Source of the DNA: Flavobacterium anhuiense
Lineage (GTDB): Bacteria > Bacteroidota > Bacteroidia > Flavobacteriales > Flavobacteriaceae
Assembly: GCF_900101855.1 (NCBI RefSeq)
Contig: NZ_FMVC01000002.1
Span: 225,328-289,327 of the forward strand
Length of the DNA stretch: 64,000 nucleotides
Direction: 5' to 3'
The notes beneath the pieces were generated by a model. It worked only from the letters and a program-made list of their open reading frames with translations, searched no databases and was not told the DNA's origin. The translations under genes were made by a program, and so were the position numbers. Numbering within the stretch: the first letter of the stretch is position 1; the number at the start of each line of letters is the position of its first letter. Below, piece by piece: positions 8,462-16,770 of the stretch.

Positions 8462-8938
8462 ATGGAAACTACTACCACAATAATGGGAATTGTGATTTTA
8501 ATCATTGTTGCTATCCCAATATATTTCTCTGCACGTTCATCTGCAGCAAGTAAATCGAGAATTTTAAACATCAAAAAAAGATTCAATCCCAATCATCCAG
8601 AAGATTTTGATTTGACAGAATCAATCAACAATAAGACTTTAACAATTGATCAAAAAAACAATAAGTTTATTTTGATGAATTTCAATCCAAATCAGCAAGA
8701 GTCAATTTATGTCGATTTGAATACAATTTCTTCATGCAAATTAGTTCCAACAACAGATGCTGGTTCTGATACTATTGTTAAAATTGATTTTGATTTTCAA
8801 GAAAAAGAAACTGGTAAAAAAATAATAATTCCATTCTATGATTTTGATGATGACCGCATCAAACAGATTAGCGTCTATCAAGATCATCAGTTTGCGAAAA
8901 AATGGCTTAAAATCATCCAAGATTCTATATCACGTTAG
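8462..8938 (+). CDS. Hypothetical single-pass membrane protein
   Basis: A 158-residue protein of unknown function. One N-terminal membrane helix (about residues 8-24) is followed by a soluble domain of alternating strand and loop character (residues 50-140), with DFDDDRIKQISVY near the C-terminus. The topology is probably N-in/anchored with the soluble part in the cytoplasm, given the basic residues after the helix (SKSRILNIKKRF). No family is recognised. It ends in a terminator and lies upstream of hemN on the same strand but is not co-transcribed with it. Confidence 0.6.
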   Translation: METTTTIMGIVILIIVAIPIYFSARSSAASKSRILNIKKRFNPNHPEDFDLTESINNKTLTIDQKNNKFILMNFNPNQQESIYVDLNTISSCKLVPTTDAGSDTIVKIDFDFQEKETGKKIIIPFYDFDDDRIKQISVYQDHQFAKKWLKIIQDSISR

Positions 8939-8953
8939 TTATTTAATTCAGAA

Positions 8954-8984
8954 AAGAGGCTCCAATTTAGGCCTCTTTTTTTTT
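8954..8984 (+). terminator. Intrinsic terminator upstream of hemN
   Basis: AAGAGGC at 8954-8960 pairs with GCCTCTT at 8971-8977 across a 10-nt loop, followed by a long T run. Confidence 0.85.
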
Positions 8985-8993
8985 GCGTTTTAC

Positions 8994-9037
8994 ATGATAT
9001 TTGTCATTTTATGTCTTAGTTTGAAGTTTTAATTTTG
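8994..9037 (+). promoter_or_regulatory. Fnr-type operator and promoter of hemN
   Basis: ATGA-TATTTG-TCAT at 8994-9007 is a 14-bp palindrome with a 6-bp core. It is followed after exactly 22 nt by a perfect -7 box TAATTTTG at 9030-9037. The same layout is found before ccoS, ccoI and the PAS gene. The palindrome centre is about 59 nt upstream of the hemN ATG. The position relative to the -7 box fits an activator site overlapping the -33 region. Binding by the Crp/Fnr protein at 19361 is inferred. Confidence 0.75.
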
Positions 9038-9058
9038 AGGTAAACTAAATCCGTCATT

Positions 9059-10423
9059 ATGAAAATTTCTTTGACTCAAAAGTACAACGTCCCAGGTCCA
9101 AGATATACTAGTTATCCGACTGTTCCTTATTGGAATGAAGCAGACTTTACATCCGAAAAATGGATTACTACTTTAAAGCAATCATTTTCTGAAAGCAATT
9201 CAAAAAACGGAATAAGTTTATACATTCACCTGCCTTTCTGTGAAAGCATGTGCACTTTCTGCGGATGCAATAAACGCATTACAAAAAATCACTCAGTAGA
9301 AGAAAAATACATTCAGGCGGTTCTGAAAGAATGGAAAATGTATTGTGATTTACTTCCAGAAAAGCCTGTAATCAAAGAAATTCATTTGGGTGGAGGAACA
9401 CCAACCTTCTTTTCAAAAGAAAATTTAGAATGTCTTATTAACGGAATTTTTGATTATGCTGTAAAAGCAGAAAATCACGAATTTAGTTTTGAAGGGCATC
9501 CAAACAATACTACTCACGAACAACTCAAAAAACTATATGATTTAGGCTTTCGCCGAGTGAGTTTTGGCGTTCAAGATTATTCTCCTGCTGTTCAAAAAGC
9601 AATTAATAGAATTCAGCCTTTTCATAATGTTGCCAAAGTAACTTTTTGGGCAAAAGAAATTGGCTATACTTCAATTGGGCACGATATTATTTTTGGACTT
9701 CCATTTCAAACTATCGAAGATGTCGTAGATACAGTCGAGAAAACCAATTCTTTAAAACCAGATCGATTGGCATTTTATAGCTATGCGCATGTGCCGTGGA
9801 TAAAAGGAAACGGACAGCGAGGCTTTAATGACGAAAACCTGCCAAAGGATGCCGAAAAAAGAAAACTATATGAAATTGGTAAAAAGCTTCTGATTCAAAA
9901 CGGATATCACGAAATTGGCATGGATCATTTTGCTTTAAAAGGCGATAGTTTATACAAGGCAGCTCACAACGGAAATCTGCATAGAAATTTCATGGGATAC
10001 AGCGCTTCCAAAACTCAAGTTATGATTGGTTTAGGCGTTTCTTCAATAAGTGATAGCTGGTACAGCTTTGCTCAAAACACCAAAAGCCTAGAAGAATATT
10101 ATGAAATTTTAGAATCGGATAAACTTCCTGTTGTAAAGGGTCATATTTTAAACGATGAAGATCTTATCATTAGAAAACACATTCTGAATCTAACCTGCGA
10201 ATTGGAAACTTCCTGGACTGCAGAATCTTTAAATTTTGCTGAACTTCCTGAAGTTTTAATTGCTTTAAAAGAAATAGAAAACGATAATTTGATTATTATT
10301 GAAAACAATAAAATCACAATTACCGAAGAAGGGAGACCTTTTGTCCGTAATATCTGTATGGCATTTGACTTACATCTAAAAAGAAAGTCACCGGAAACAA
10401 ACCTGTTTTCGATGACTGTATAA
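9059..10423 (+). CDS. hemN: Oxygen-independent coproporphyrinogen III oxidase
   Basis: A 454-residue radical SAM enzyme that converts coproporphyrinogen III to protoporphyrinogen IX without oxygen, so haem can be made at low oxygen. The cluster motif CxxxCxxCxC is at Cys61, Cys65, Cys68 and Cys70 (FCESMCTFCGCNK). The N-terminal KYNVPGPRYTSYPT is typical of true HemN rather than HemW. LGGGTPTFF, EGHPNNTT and FGVQDYSPAVQKAINRIQ follow in the usual order. Length matches HemN. It is controlled by a predicted Fnr-type site and sits next to the cbb3 oxidase cluster, which needs haem. The permease gene converges on it with a 17-bp gap. Confidence 0.93.
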   Translation: MKISLTQKYNVPGPRYTSYPTVPYWNEADFTSEKWITTLKQSFSESNSKNGISLYIHLPFCESMCTFCGCNKRITKNHSVEEKYIQAVLKEWKMYCDLLPEKPVIKEIHLGGGTPTFFSKENLECLINGIFDYAVKAENHEFSFEGHPNNTTHEQLKKLYDLGFRRVSFGVQDYSPAVQKAINRIQPFHNVAKVTFWAKEIGYTSIGHDIIFGLPFQTIEDVVDTVEKTNSLKPDRLAFYSYAHVPWIKGNGQRGFNDENLPKDAEKRKLYEIGKKLLIQNGYHEIGMDHFALKGDSLYKAAHNGNLHRNFMGYSASKTQVMIGLGVSSISDSWYSFAQNTKSLEEYYEILESDKLPVVKGHILNDEDLIIRKHILNLTCELETSWTAESLNFAELPEVLIALKEIENDNLIIIENNKITITEEGRPFVRNICMAFDLHLKRKSPETNLFSMTV

Positions 10424-10440
10424 TAACTTAAATATATCTT

Positions 10441-11142
10441 CTAGTGGCAGTTTGGAGTCTGCTGTACAAACAAACTCATGTTTGAGGGAGAGATATATGG
10501 AATTCCTAATCCCAATCCACGAAGGATGAATAAAACACCAATTATAACAGCTACATACGGAATTGCCTTTTGGATTTTATTTCTGAAAGGCAATTTTAAT
10601 AATGAGTTGACATAAACCACAACCGTCATTAGCGGTATAGTCCCAATCCCGAATAAAAGCATGTAGAGAACACCAAGACTTGCACTCTGCATGGCAATTG
10701 CTCCAAATAAAGCAACATAAACCATTCCGCATGGCAGAAATCCGTTTAGAAGGCCAATAGTAAAAAGAGATTTGTAACTCTTGTTTTTAAACTGGCTACC
10801 TAAATTCGATTTAATTTTAGAAATGATTTTATAAACAGGTTTAGAAAAATTGTATTGAGCAAATTTTTTCTCGGGAATCAAAACCACAACAATCATAATT
10901 ACACCAATAATTATTGACATTTTCTGCTGCAAGCCCGCTAGAAAAAAACCTCTTCCCAATAATCCAAAAATCAACCCAATTGTTGAATAAGCAGTTAATC
11001 GTCCAAAGTGATAAGTCATAATCTGCATTGCCTTTTTAGCTTCATTTTGCCTATCTACAGGAAGCATCATAGCAATTGGTCCACACATACCAACGCAATG
11101 CAGACTACTGATCAAACCTAAAAAGAAAGCAGAGAATAACAT
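10441..11142 (-). CDS. TauE/SafE-like permease of the cbb3 cluster
   Basis: A 233-residue polytopic membrane protein with about six helices. It starts with FFLGLISSLHCVGMCGPIAM; the HCxGMCGP motif marks the DsbD/TauE-like family often annotated as sulfite exporter and found last in cbb3 operons of Bacteroidota. A second conserved block, NGFLPCGMVYVALFGA, has the matching Cys-containing helix. The paired cysteines and location suggest copper or thiol handling during oxidase assembly, but the substrate is unknown. It follows ccoH by 7 bp and is the last gene of the unit. Confidence 0.75.
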   Translation of the reverse strand: MLFSAFFLGLISSLHCVGMCGPIAMMLPVDRQNEAKKAMQIMTYHFGRLTAYSTIGLIFGLLGRGFFLAGLQQKMSIIIGVIMIVVVLIPEKKFAQYNFSKPVYKIISKIKSNLGSQFKNKSYKSLFTIGLLNGFLPCGMVYVALFGAIAMQSASLGVLYMLLFGIGTIPLMTVVVYVNSLLKLPFRNKIQKAIPYVAVIIGVLFILRGLGLGIPYISPSNMSLFVQQTPNCH

Positions 11143-11149
11143 TTTATTT

Positions 11150-11599
11150 TTAGTTTACGTAAATAACCTCTTTAGTGAGATATTTTTTGCCTTCGTACTG
11201 CCATTCCATATTAACATCCCAGCGTCCTTTTATTAATTTTTTCTGCGGAATAATGATTTCTGAATTGGTTAAAGCAATTTGAGTATTAAAGTCAAATTTT
11301 TTGTTTGAAGGTCTGTATAATTGAATATTTCCTTTTACTTTATCACTTTCAAATCCTGCAGGAAAAATTACCGCAACACCTTCTCCAGTATATTTGATTG
11401 ATGGTTTGTGCTGCAAATCGTGTGCATTCTGAATTCTAGCCATTTCTTCTTGAAAGTGCGTATCGTGTTTATAATATTCTTCTACAACCAAATCATTATC
11501 GTATTTAGAGTTTGACTGTACTTCAAAAACAAAATATAAAATAAAGGTCATAAACAATCCGAATGCAATGACGATACCTGTGCCCCAATTAAATTTCAT
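11150..11599 (-). CDS. ccoH: FixH/CcoH family cbb3 oxidase assembly protein
   Basis: A 149-residue membrane-anchored protein with one N-terminal helix (about residues 5-25) and a periplasmic beta-rich domain. The sequence VEEYYKHDTHFQEEMARIQNA is the typical FixH region, followed by GNIQLYRPSNKKFD and a C-terminal GRWDVNMEWQYEGKKYL block. FixH proteins are needed to assemble or stabilise cbb3 oxidase with its copper supply. It lies 103 bp after ccoG, with no clear promoter or terminator in the gap, and 7 bp before the permease. Confidence 0.8.
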   Translation of the reverse strand: MKFNWGTGIVIAFGLFMTFILYFVFEVQSNSKYDNDLVVEEYYKHDTHFQEEMARIQNAHDLQHKPSIKYTGEGVAVIFPAGFESDKVKGNIQLYRPSNKKFDFNTQIALTNSEIIIPQKKLIKGRWDVNMEWQYEGKKYLTKEVIYVN

Positions 11600-11702
11600 A
11601 TTTGTAGATTTTATTTGTTATTTGTCAAATATGTTATCGCCTTTATTCTTTTGTTTTGATTTTACAAAGTTTATTTTGTGGCGATTTCATAATAATATAT
11701 TT

Positions 11703-13121
11703 TTAATTAAAACTGCGCGGCCCTAAGAAATTTGTAGTAGTTGTTTGCAAAAGTTCAGAACCATTATAAACTCCAATTTTTACTTTTGTTTTATCGCTTT
11801 CAAGCAGAACTTCATCAATTTCTATAAACAATGTTCCTTGAGAAATTCCTTCTTTAGCAATTTTAAAGTGTTTTTTACCAACATTTTTAATTTCTCCTTT
11901 CTGATCAATTAGTTCGAAATGTATATCGTTGTAATCTTTCATTGTCTTGTTTACAATTTTATAAGTGTAAACATTGCTGATTTTTTCTCCATTATGCTGG
12001 AACAGCTGGCCAGGCAATCTTAAAATTACTGCCTGTACATCTGTTCTTAAAAACAGCATTCCAACAAAAATACTCAATAAAATGAAGAGAACGGCTGTAT
12101 ATCCTTTCATTCTCGCTGTAAACTTGAAAGGTTCCTTTTTCGCAATTTCATCTTCAGATGCATAGCGAATAAGTCCTTTTGGCAATCCAACAGATTCCAT
12201 AATATGATCACATTCGTCGATACAAGCTGTACAGTTTGTACATTCCAGCTGTGTTCCGTTTCTGATATCAATTCCCATTGGACAGACGTGAACACATTGA
12301 AGACAATCAATACAATCTCCTTTTCCTGTTAATGCTCTATCTTCATTTTTTTTGAATTTTGCACGTCCTTCTTCTTTTTCACCTCGAACAAAATCGTAAG
12401 CAACATTTATAGATTTATTATCTAAAAGTACGCCTTGCAATCTTCCGTATGGGCAGGCGATAATACAAACCTGTTCACGAAACCATACAAAAACAAAATA
12501 GAAAATACTTGTAAATATTAATAGAGCAATAAAATTGCTTGCTTGTTTAACGGGACCTTGCTCAATCATTAAGAATAAAGCATCACTTCCTACCAAATAG
12601 GCCAAAAAAACATTAGCTATAAGGAAAGATATTAAGAAGAATATAGTCCATTTCAAAACTCGTTTTCTAATTTTTTCAGCATTCCATTCCTGTCTTGCCA
12701 AACGAGTTTGAGAACCTCTGTCTCCATCGATCCAATATTCGATACGACGGAAAACCATTTCAAGGAAAATAGTCTGCGGACAAATCCAACCGCAAAATAT
12801 TCTTCCGAAAACAACAGTAAATAAAATTATAAATACAACGCCGACAAGCATTGAAATTACGAAGAGATAAAAATCCTGAGGCCAAAAAGGGAATCCAAAA
12901 ATATTAAAACGACGTTCCAAGATATTGAACATCATAAACTGATTTCCATTAACCTTGATAAAAGGATTTATGAATAAAATTGCTAGCAAAACATAGCTGA
13001 CAATTTTCCTATAATCATAAAATTTACCAGACGGTTTTTTAGGAAATATAAATTTTCGTTTACCACCTTCATCTATTGTTCCAATGGTATTTCTAAAAGC
13101 TTCGTCTGGTAAATTTGACAT
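11703..13121 (-). CDS. ccoG: Cytochrome c oxidase accessory protein CcoG
   Basis: A 472-residue membrane ferredoxin-like protein (FixG family). Several membrane helices lie in residues 40-60, 85-108, 157-180 and 195-215. CGWICPQ at 110-116 and CIIACPYGRLQG at 219-230 are conserved. Two 4Fe-4S motifs follow: Cys270/273/276/280 and Cys294/297/300/304. One more helix occurs near 340-360, then the periplasmic Ig-like FixG C-terminal domain. In other bacteria CcoG reduces Cu(II) to Cu(I) for cbb3 biogenesis. It starts 10 bp after the ccoP stop, in the cco operon. Confidence 0.92.
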   Translation of the reverse strand: MSNLPDEAFRNTIGTIDEGGKRKFIFPKKPSGKFYDYRKIVSYVLLAILFINPFIKVNGNQFMMFNILERRFNIFGFPFWPQDFYLFVISMLVGVVFIILFTVVFGRIFCGWICPQTIFLEMVFRRIEYWIDGDRGSQTRLARQEWNAEKIRKRVLKWTIFFLISFLIANVFLAYLVGSDALFLMIEQGPVKQASNFIALLIFTSIFYFVFVWFREQVCIIACPYGRLQGVLLDNKSINVAYDFVRGEKEEGRAKFKKNEDRALTGKGDCIDCLQCVHVCPMGIDIRNGTQLECTNCTACIDECDHIMESVGLPKGLIRYASEDEIAKKEPFKFTARMKGYTAVLFILLSIFVGMLFLRTDVQAVILRLPGQLFQHNGEKISNVYTYKIVNKTMKDYNDIHFELIDQKGEIKNVGKKHFKIAKEGISQGTLFIEIDEVLLESDKTKVKIGVYNGSELLQTTTTNFLGPRSFN

Positions 13122-13131
13122 GATATTCTAA

Positions 13132-14070
13132 TTATTTTTTAACTTCTGTGGTATCTTTTGTAGTTGCTGCAGCGGCATCGGTTTTAGGAGCGCTATCGTC
13201 TACCCAAACTTCTCCTTCTGCTTCTTTTGGATCTTTTGGATTACTTCCTTGTAAAGACAGAATATAACTAGCCACTTTTTGTATTTCTTTTGGTTTAAGA
13301 GTTCCTTTCCAGGCAATCATCCCTTTACCGTCTCTTCCTCCATTTGTAATGGTGTGGAATAGATTTTTGATTCCTCCTCCTAAAATCCATCTATCATCTG
13401 TAAGGTTTGGTCCAATCTGTCCTCCCGCATCGGCACGGTGGCACGCAGCACAATTCGTAGTAAAGATTGTTTTCCCTTCAGCTAGACTTGGCCCATCAGT
13501 TAACAAAACAACCGTTTTTTCATCCATTAAATCTGGTGCTGTTTTCATGTATTCTGCAACATCAATCTTGGCTTGAGCCAATTCTTTTTTCAATTCCATT
13601 TCCTGATCATCAGCTCCTAAAACATCGTAACGAACTACATAAATTACTCCGAAAATGATACAGATGTAGAATAAATATACCCACCATGGCGGTAAATTAT
13701 TATCTAGCTCTTTGATTCCGTCATAATCATGATCCATCAATAATTCACCTTCTTTTTCAATTGGCTCTGTTTTAGTCAATTTATGCATTAGGTTTTTAAA
13801 CCAAGTGCTTTCTTTAAAGCTTAAACTTTCTTCAAGTTCTTTTTGTGCTTTTTCTTCAGGCGATAATAATTGATACATTACTCGATTAACAGCACTAAGC
13901 GTAATCTCGATGGCAATTAGAATAAACAAAAAGACAAATAAAAAGAGTGATACCATTGGATATTTTACAAAAGCCGGCTTATCGCCTGAATCTATAAAAT
14001 ATTCCATCAAAGCAAATACGATGAAGAAAATCAACGGTACTCTAACATATACTGGGAAAAACTTTTTCAT
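13132..14070 (-). CDS. ccoP: cbb3-type cytochrome c oxidase subunit III, one haem c
   Basis: A 312-residue membrane-anchored cytochrome c subunit that passes electrons to the catalytic CcoN part. There are helices near residues 10-25 and 38-60, a cytoplasmic stretch to about 125, another helix at 130-148 and then the periplasmic cytochrome domain. Only one haem site, CAACH at 207-211, is present, with the distal Met probably in GKGMIAW. Proteobacterial CcoP normally carries two haems c, so this subunit is mono-haem in that domain. The tail is rich in Ala, Thr and Asp. Genes ccoQ and ccoG flank it at 2 and 10 bp. Confidence 0.92.
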   Translation of the reverse strand: MKKFFPVYVRVPLIFFIVFALMEYFIDSGDKPAFVKYPMVSLFLFVFLFILIAIEITLSAVNRVMYQLLSPEEKAQKELEESLSFKESTWFKNLMHKLTKTEPIEKEGELLMDHDYDGIKELDNNLPPWWVYLFYICIIFGVIYVVRYDVLGADDQEMELKKELAQAKIDVAEYMKTAPDLMDEKTVVLLTDGPSLAEGKTIFTTNCAACHRADAGGQIGPNLTDDRWILGGGIKNLFHTITNGGRDGKGMIAWKGTLKPKEIQKVASYILSLQGSNPKDPKEAEGEVWVDDSAPKTDAAAATTKDTTEVKK

Positions 14071-14072
14071 TT

Positions 14073-14267
14073 TTATCTATCTTTTGTAGTTACACTAAGT
14101 CCTTCATCTAAAGGTATATTACTCATTTCTTGAATTTTTTCTTTTCTATAAGAGAACACCCAAATGCCTAATCCTACAAAGAAGAAGAAAAAAATTAAGA
14201 GGGAAATAATCGGGTAAATTTCTATACCCGATATTGTTTCCATATTGTGTTTTATCTGTTCAAACAT
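14073..14267 (-). CDS. ccoQ: CcoQ-like small cbb3 oxidase subunit
   Basis: A 64-residue single-pass membrane protein with one helix at about residues 18-40 (IISLLIFFFFFVGLGIWVF) and a charged cytoplasmic tail (SYRKEKIQEM). Length, topology and position between ccoNO and ccoP match CcoQ, a small subunit that stabilises the complex. Sequence conservation in this family is low, so the call rests mainly on context. It starts 7 bp after the ccoNO stop and ends 2 bp before ccoP. Confidence 0.78.
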   Translation of the reverse strand: MFEQIKHNMETISGIEIYPIISLLIFFFFFVGLGIWVFSYRKEKIQEMSNIPLDEGLSVTTKDR

Positions 14268-14274
14268 AATGCTG

Positions 14275-16461
14275 TTATTTTGAAGTTTCTTTTACTTTAA
14301 TATCAGTACCAAGTCTTTGAATATAAGCGATTAAAGCAACGATTTCTCTTTCGTTCATCGGAATGAATTTCTCGCCTTTTGCAGCAGCTTTTTTACGGCT
14401 GTCTTCATAACTCTTAACGAAATCAGGATCGCTTTCTAAGCTTTTTTCAATCTTAACAGCCTGCTCTCTTAAAGTTTTCTGTGCATTTGCAACATCTTCT
14501 GGAGAATATGGCACACCTAATGAAATCATTGCCTGCATTTTCTTTTGTGTCAATGAAATGTCCATTGGTTTGTTATCGAACAACCATTTGTAACCTGGCA
14601 TAATTGAGCCTGCAGATGTGCTTTGCGGATTCCACATGTGGTTAAAGTGCCAGTTATCATTGTACTTACCACCCACTCTTAACAAGTCTGGTCCTGTACG
14701 TTTTGACCCCCATAAGAATGGATGATCGTAAACAAATTCTCCCGCTTTTGACTGAACTCCATAACGCTCTACTTCACTTCTAAAAGGACGAACTGATTGC
14801 GAGTGACATCCAACACAACCTTCTCTAATGTATAGGTCACGACCTTCAAGTTCTAACGGTGTATATGGTTTTACACTTGAAATTGTTGGAATATTTGATT
14901 TTACCATAATTGTTGGCACAATCTGAATAATACCTCCAATTAAAATTGCGATTGTAGCTAGAATAGTTAATTGAATTGGTTTTCTTTCTAACCAAGAGTG
15001 GAATTTCTCTCCGCTTAATCTACCACTTTTTATTGTTTGTAATGCAGGAGCTTGAGCCAATTCATCTTCTACTGGATTTCCAGCTTTAATTGTCATCACA
15101 ATATTATATACCAATGTAAGCATACCTACCAGATACATAGTACCACCAATAGCTCTCATCCAATACATTGGCATAATAGCCGTTACGGTTTCAAGGAAAT
15201 TCCCATAAGTTAAAGTGCCATCTGGATTAAACTGTTTCCACATTGATGCTTGCTGGAAACCAGCGACATATAATGGAATCGTATAAGCTATTATCCCCAA
15301 AGTACCAATCCAAAAATGGAAATTGGCTAATTTCTTAGAGAATAACTCTGATTTTGTCATTCTTGGAATCAGCCAGTAGATAATACCAAATGACATGAAA
15401 CCATTCCAAGCTAAAGCTCCTACGTGTACGTGTGCTACGATCCAATCAGTATAGTGCGCAATAGCATTTACATTTTTTAAAGACAGCATAGGACCTTCGA
15501 AAGTTGCCATACCATAACCAGTAATGGCTACGACGAAGAATTTCAAAACCGGTTCTTCACGAACTTTATCCCAAGCTCCTCTTAATGTTAAAAGACCATT
15601 GATCATACCTCCCCAAGATGGAGCAATTAACATTACTGAGAATGCAACTCCTAAATTCTGAGCCCAGTTTGGCAGTGCAGAATACAATAAGTGATGTGGT
15701 CCTGCCCATATATAAATAAAGATTAAAGACCAAAAGTGAATAATGGATAACCTATAGGAGTAAACTGGTCTATTTGCAATTTTTGGAACGAAGTAATACA
15801 TTAGCCCCAAGAACGGAGTTGTAAGGAAGAATGCCACCGCATTATGTCCGTACCACCATTGCACCAATGCGTCTTGAACACCAGCATATACAGAGTAACT
15901 TTTTAAACCCGAAACTGGAATTTCAATGTTATTAAAGATATGCAGTACGGCTACCGTTACAAATGTCGCGATATAAAACCAAATCGCTACATATAAGTGA
16001 CGCTCCCTGCGTTTTATCATTGTACCAATCATATTGATTCCCATTACAACCCAAATCAAAGCGATTGCAATATCAATTGGCCACTCTAACTCTGCATATT
16101 CCTTTGAAGAAGTATAACCTAGAGGAAGCGTAATTGCTGCAGCCACAATAATCAGCTGCCATCCCCAGAAGTGAAGATTACTAAGAAAATCACTAAACAT
16201 TCTGGCTTTTAGTAATCTTTGCAGCGAGTAATACATACCGGCAAAAAAAGCATTACCCACAAAGGCAAAAATAACTGCATTAGTGTGTAACGGTCTTAAT
16301 CGGCCGTAACTCAACCACGAAATCCCATCTGTCATGTTGGGAAAAAGGTACATTACCGCTAAGGTAAGTCCCACTAACATACCTACAACTCCAAAAAGAA
16401 TTGTGGCATAAATGAATTTTTTTACAATTTTGTTGTCGTAATAAAACTGTTCCATTTCCAT
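14275..16461 (-). CDS. ccoNO: Fused cbb3-type cytochrome c oxidase subunits I and II
   Basis: A 728-residue fusion of CcoN and CcoO, the common form in Bacteroidota. Residues 1-475 are the haem-copper oxidase core with about 12 helices and the expected histidines (for example LRPLHTNAVIFAF, WWYGHNAVAFF, and HVHVGALAWNG). A further helix near residues 500-520 is followed by the membrane-anchored mono-haem cytochrome c CcoO, with CVGCH at 549-553 and SIMPGYKWL providing the likely Met ligand. The complex reduces O2 with high affinity and pumps protons. It starts 2 bp after ccoS. The shared Fnr-type promoter lies upstream of ccoS. Confidence 0.95.
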   Translation of the reverse strand: MEMEQFYYDNKIVKKFIYATILFGVVGMLVGLTLAVMYLFPNMTDGISWLSYGRLRPLHTNAVIFAFVGNAFFAGMYYSLQRLLKARMFSDFLSNLHFWGWQLIIVAAAITLPLGYTSSKEYAELEWPIDIAIALIWVVMGINMIGTMIKRRERHLYVAIWFYIATFVTVAVLHIFNNIEIPVSGLKSYSVYAGVQDALVQWWYGHNAVAFFLTTPFLGLMYYFVPKIANRPVYSYRLSIIHFWSLIFIYIWAGPHHLLYSALPNWAQNLGVAFSVMLIAPSWGGMINGLLTLRGAWDKVREEPVLKFFVVAITGYGMATFEGPMLSLKNVNAIAHYTDWIVAHVHVGALAWNGFMSFGIIYWLIPRMTKSELFSKKLANFHFWIGTLGIIAYTIPLYVAGFQQASMWKQFNPDGTLTYGNFLETVTAIMPMYWMRAIGGTMYLVGMLTLVYNIVMTIKAGNPVEDELAQAPALQTIKSGRLSGEKFHSWLERKPIQLTILATIAILIGGIIQIVPTIMVKSNIPTISSVKPYTPLELEGRDLYIREGCVGCHSQSVRPFRSEVERYGVQSKAGEFVYDHPFLWGSKRTGPDLLRVGGKYNDNWHFNHMWNPQSTSAGSIMPGYKWLFDNKPMDISLTQKKMQAMISLGVPYSPEDVANAQKTLREQAVKIEKSLESDPDFVKSYEDSRKKAAAKGEKFIPMNEREIVALIAYIQRLGTDIKVKETSK

Positions 16462-16463
16462 AA

Positions 16464-16655
16464 TTATACTTGTTTTTCTTCGATTGGTGAATTATTATTT
16501 TGGGAATTAATTTTTGTTTCGTCATCAAAAAGGATTCTGACTGAAGGAGTATAATCATCATCATACTGTCCAGATTTGACAGCAACGACAAAGGCAATAA
16601 AGAAACAGATTGCCACAAAAATACTTACTGAAATTAAAAGATAAATAACACTCAT
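16464..16655 (-). CDS. ccoS: cbb3-type oxidase assembly protein CcoS
   Basis: A 63-residue protein with one N-terminal helix (residues 4-26) followed by VKSGQYDDDYTPSVRILFDDE. The SGQYDD-tP-RIL-DD pattern is the CcoS signature. CcoS is needed to put redox cofactors into CcoN. It is the first gene of the structural cco operon here and ends 2 bp before ccoNO. The operon promoter with a perfect palindrome lies 19-62 nt upstream. Confidence 0.88.
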   Translation of the reverse strand: MSVIYLLISVSIFVAICFFIAFVVAVKSGQYDDDYTPSVRILFDDETKINSQNNNSPIEEKQV

Positions 16656-16673
16656 ACCTTAGATTTATATTAA

Positions 16674-16717
16674 CAAAATTACTTCGTTAAAGGCGCATAA
16701 AATATGATAATTATCAT
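16674..16717 (-). promoter_or_regulatory. Fnr-type operator and promoter of ccoS-ccoNOQPG operon
   Basis: ATGATAATTATCAT at 16704-16717 is a perfect 14-bp palindrome. On the minus strand it is followed after exactly 22 nt by TAATTTTG (16674-16681), a perfect -7 box. The palindrome centre is 55 nt upstream of the ccoS ATG. It is the best of the four related sites in the window. Confidence 0.8.
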
Positions 16718-16770
16718 GATCAAAAAGATATGTTAAATTTATAAAAAATATCTTTCAAAACAATTTAAAT

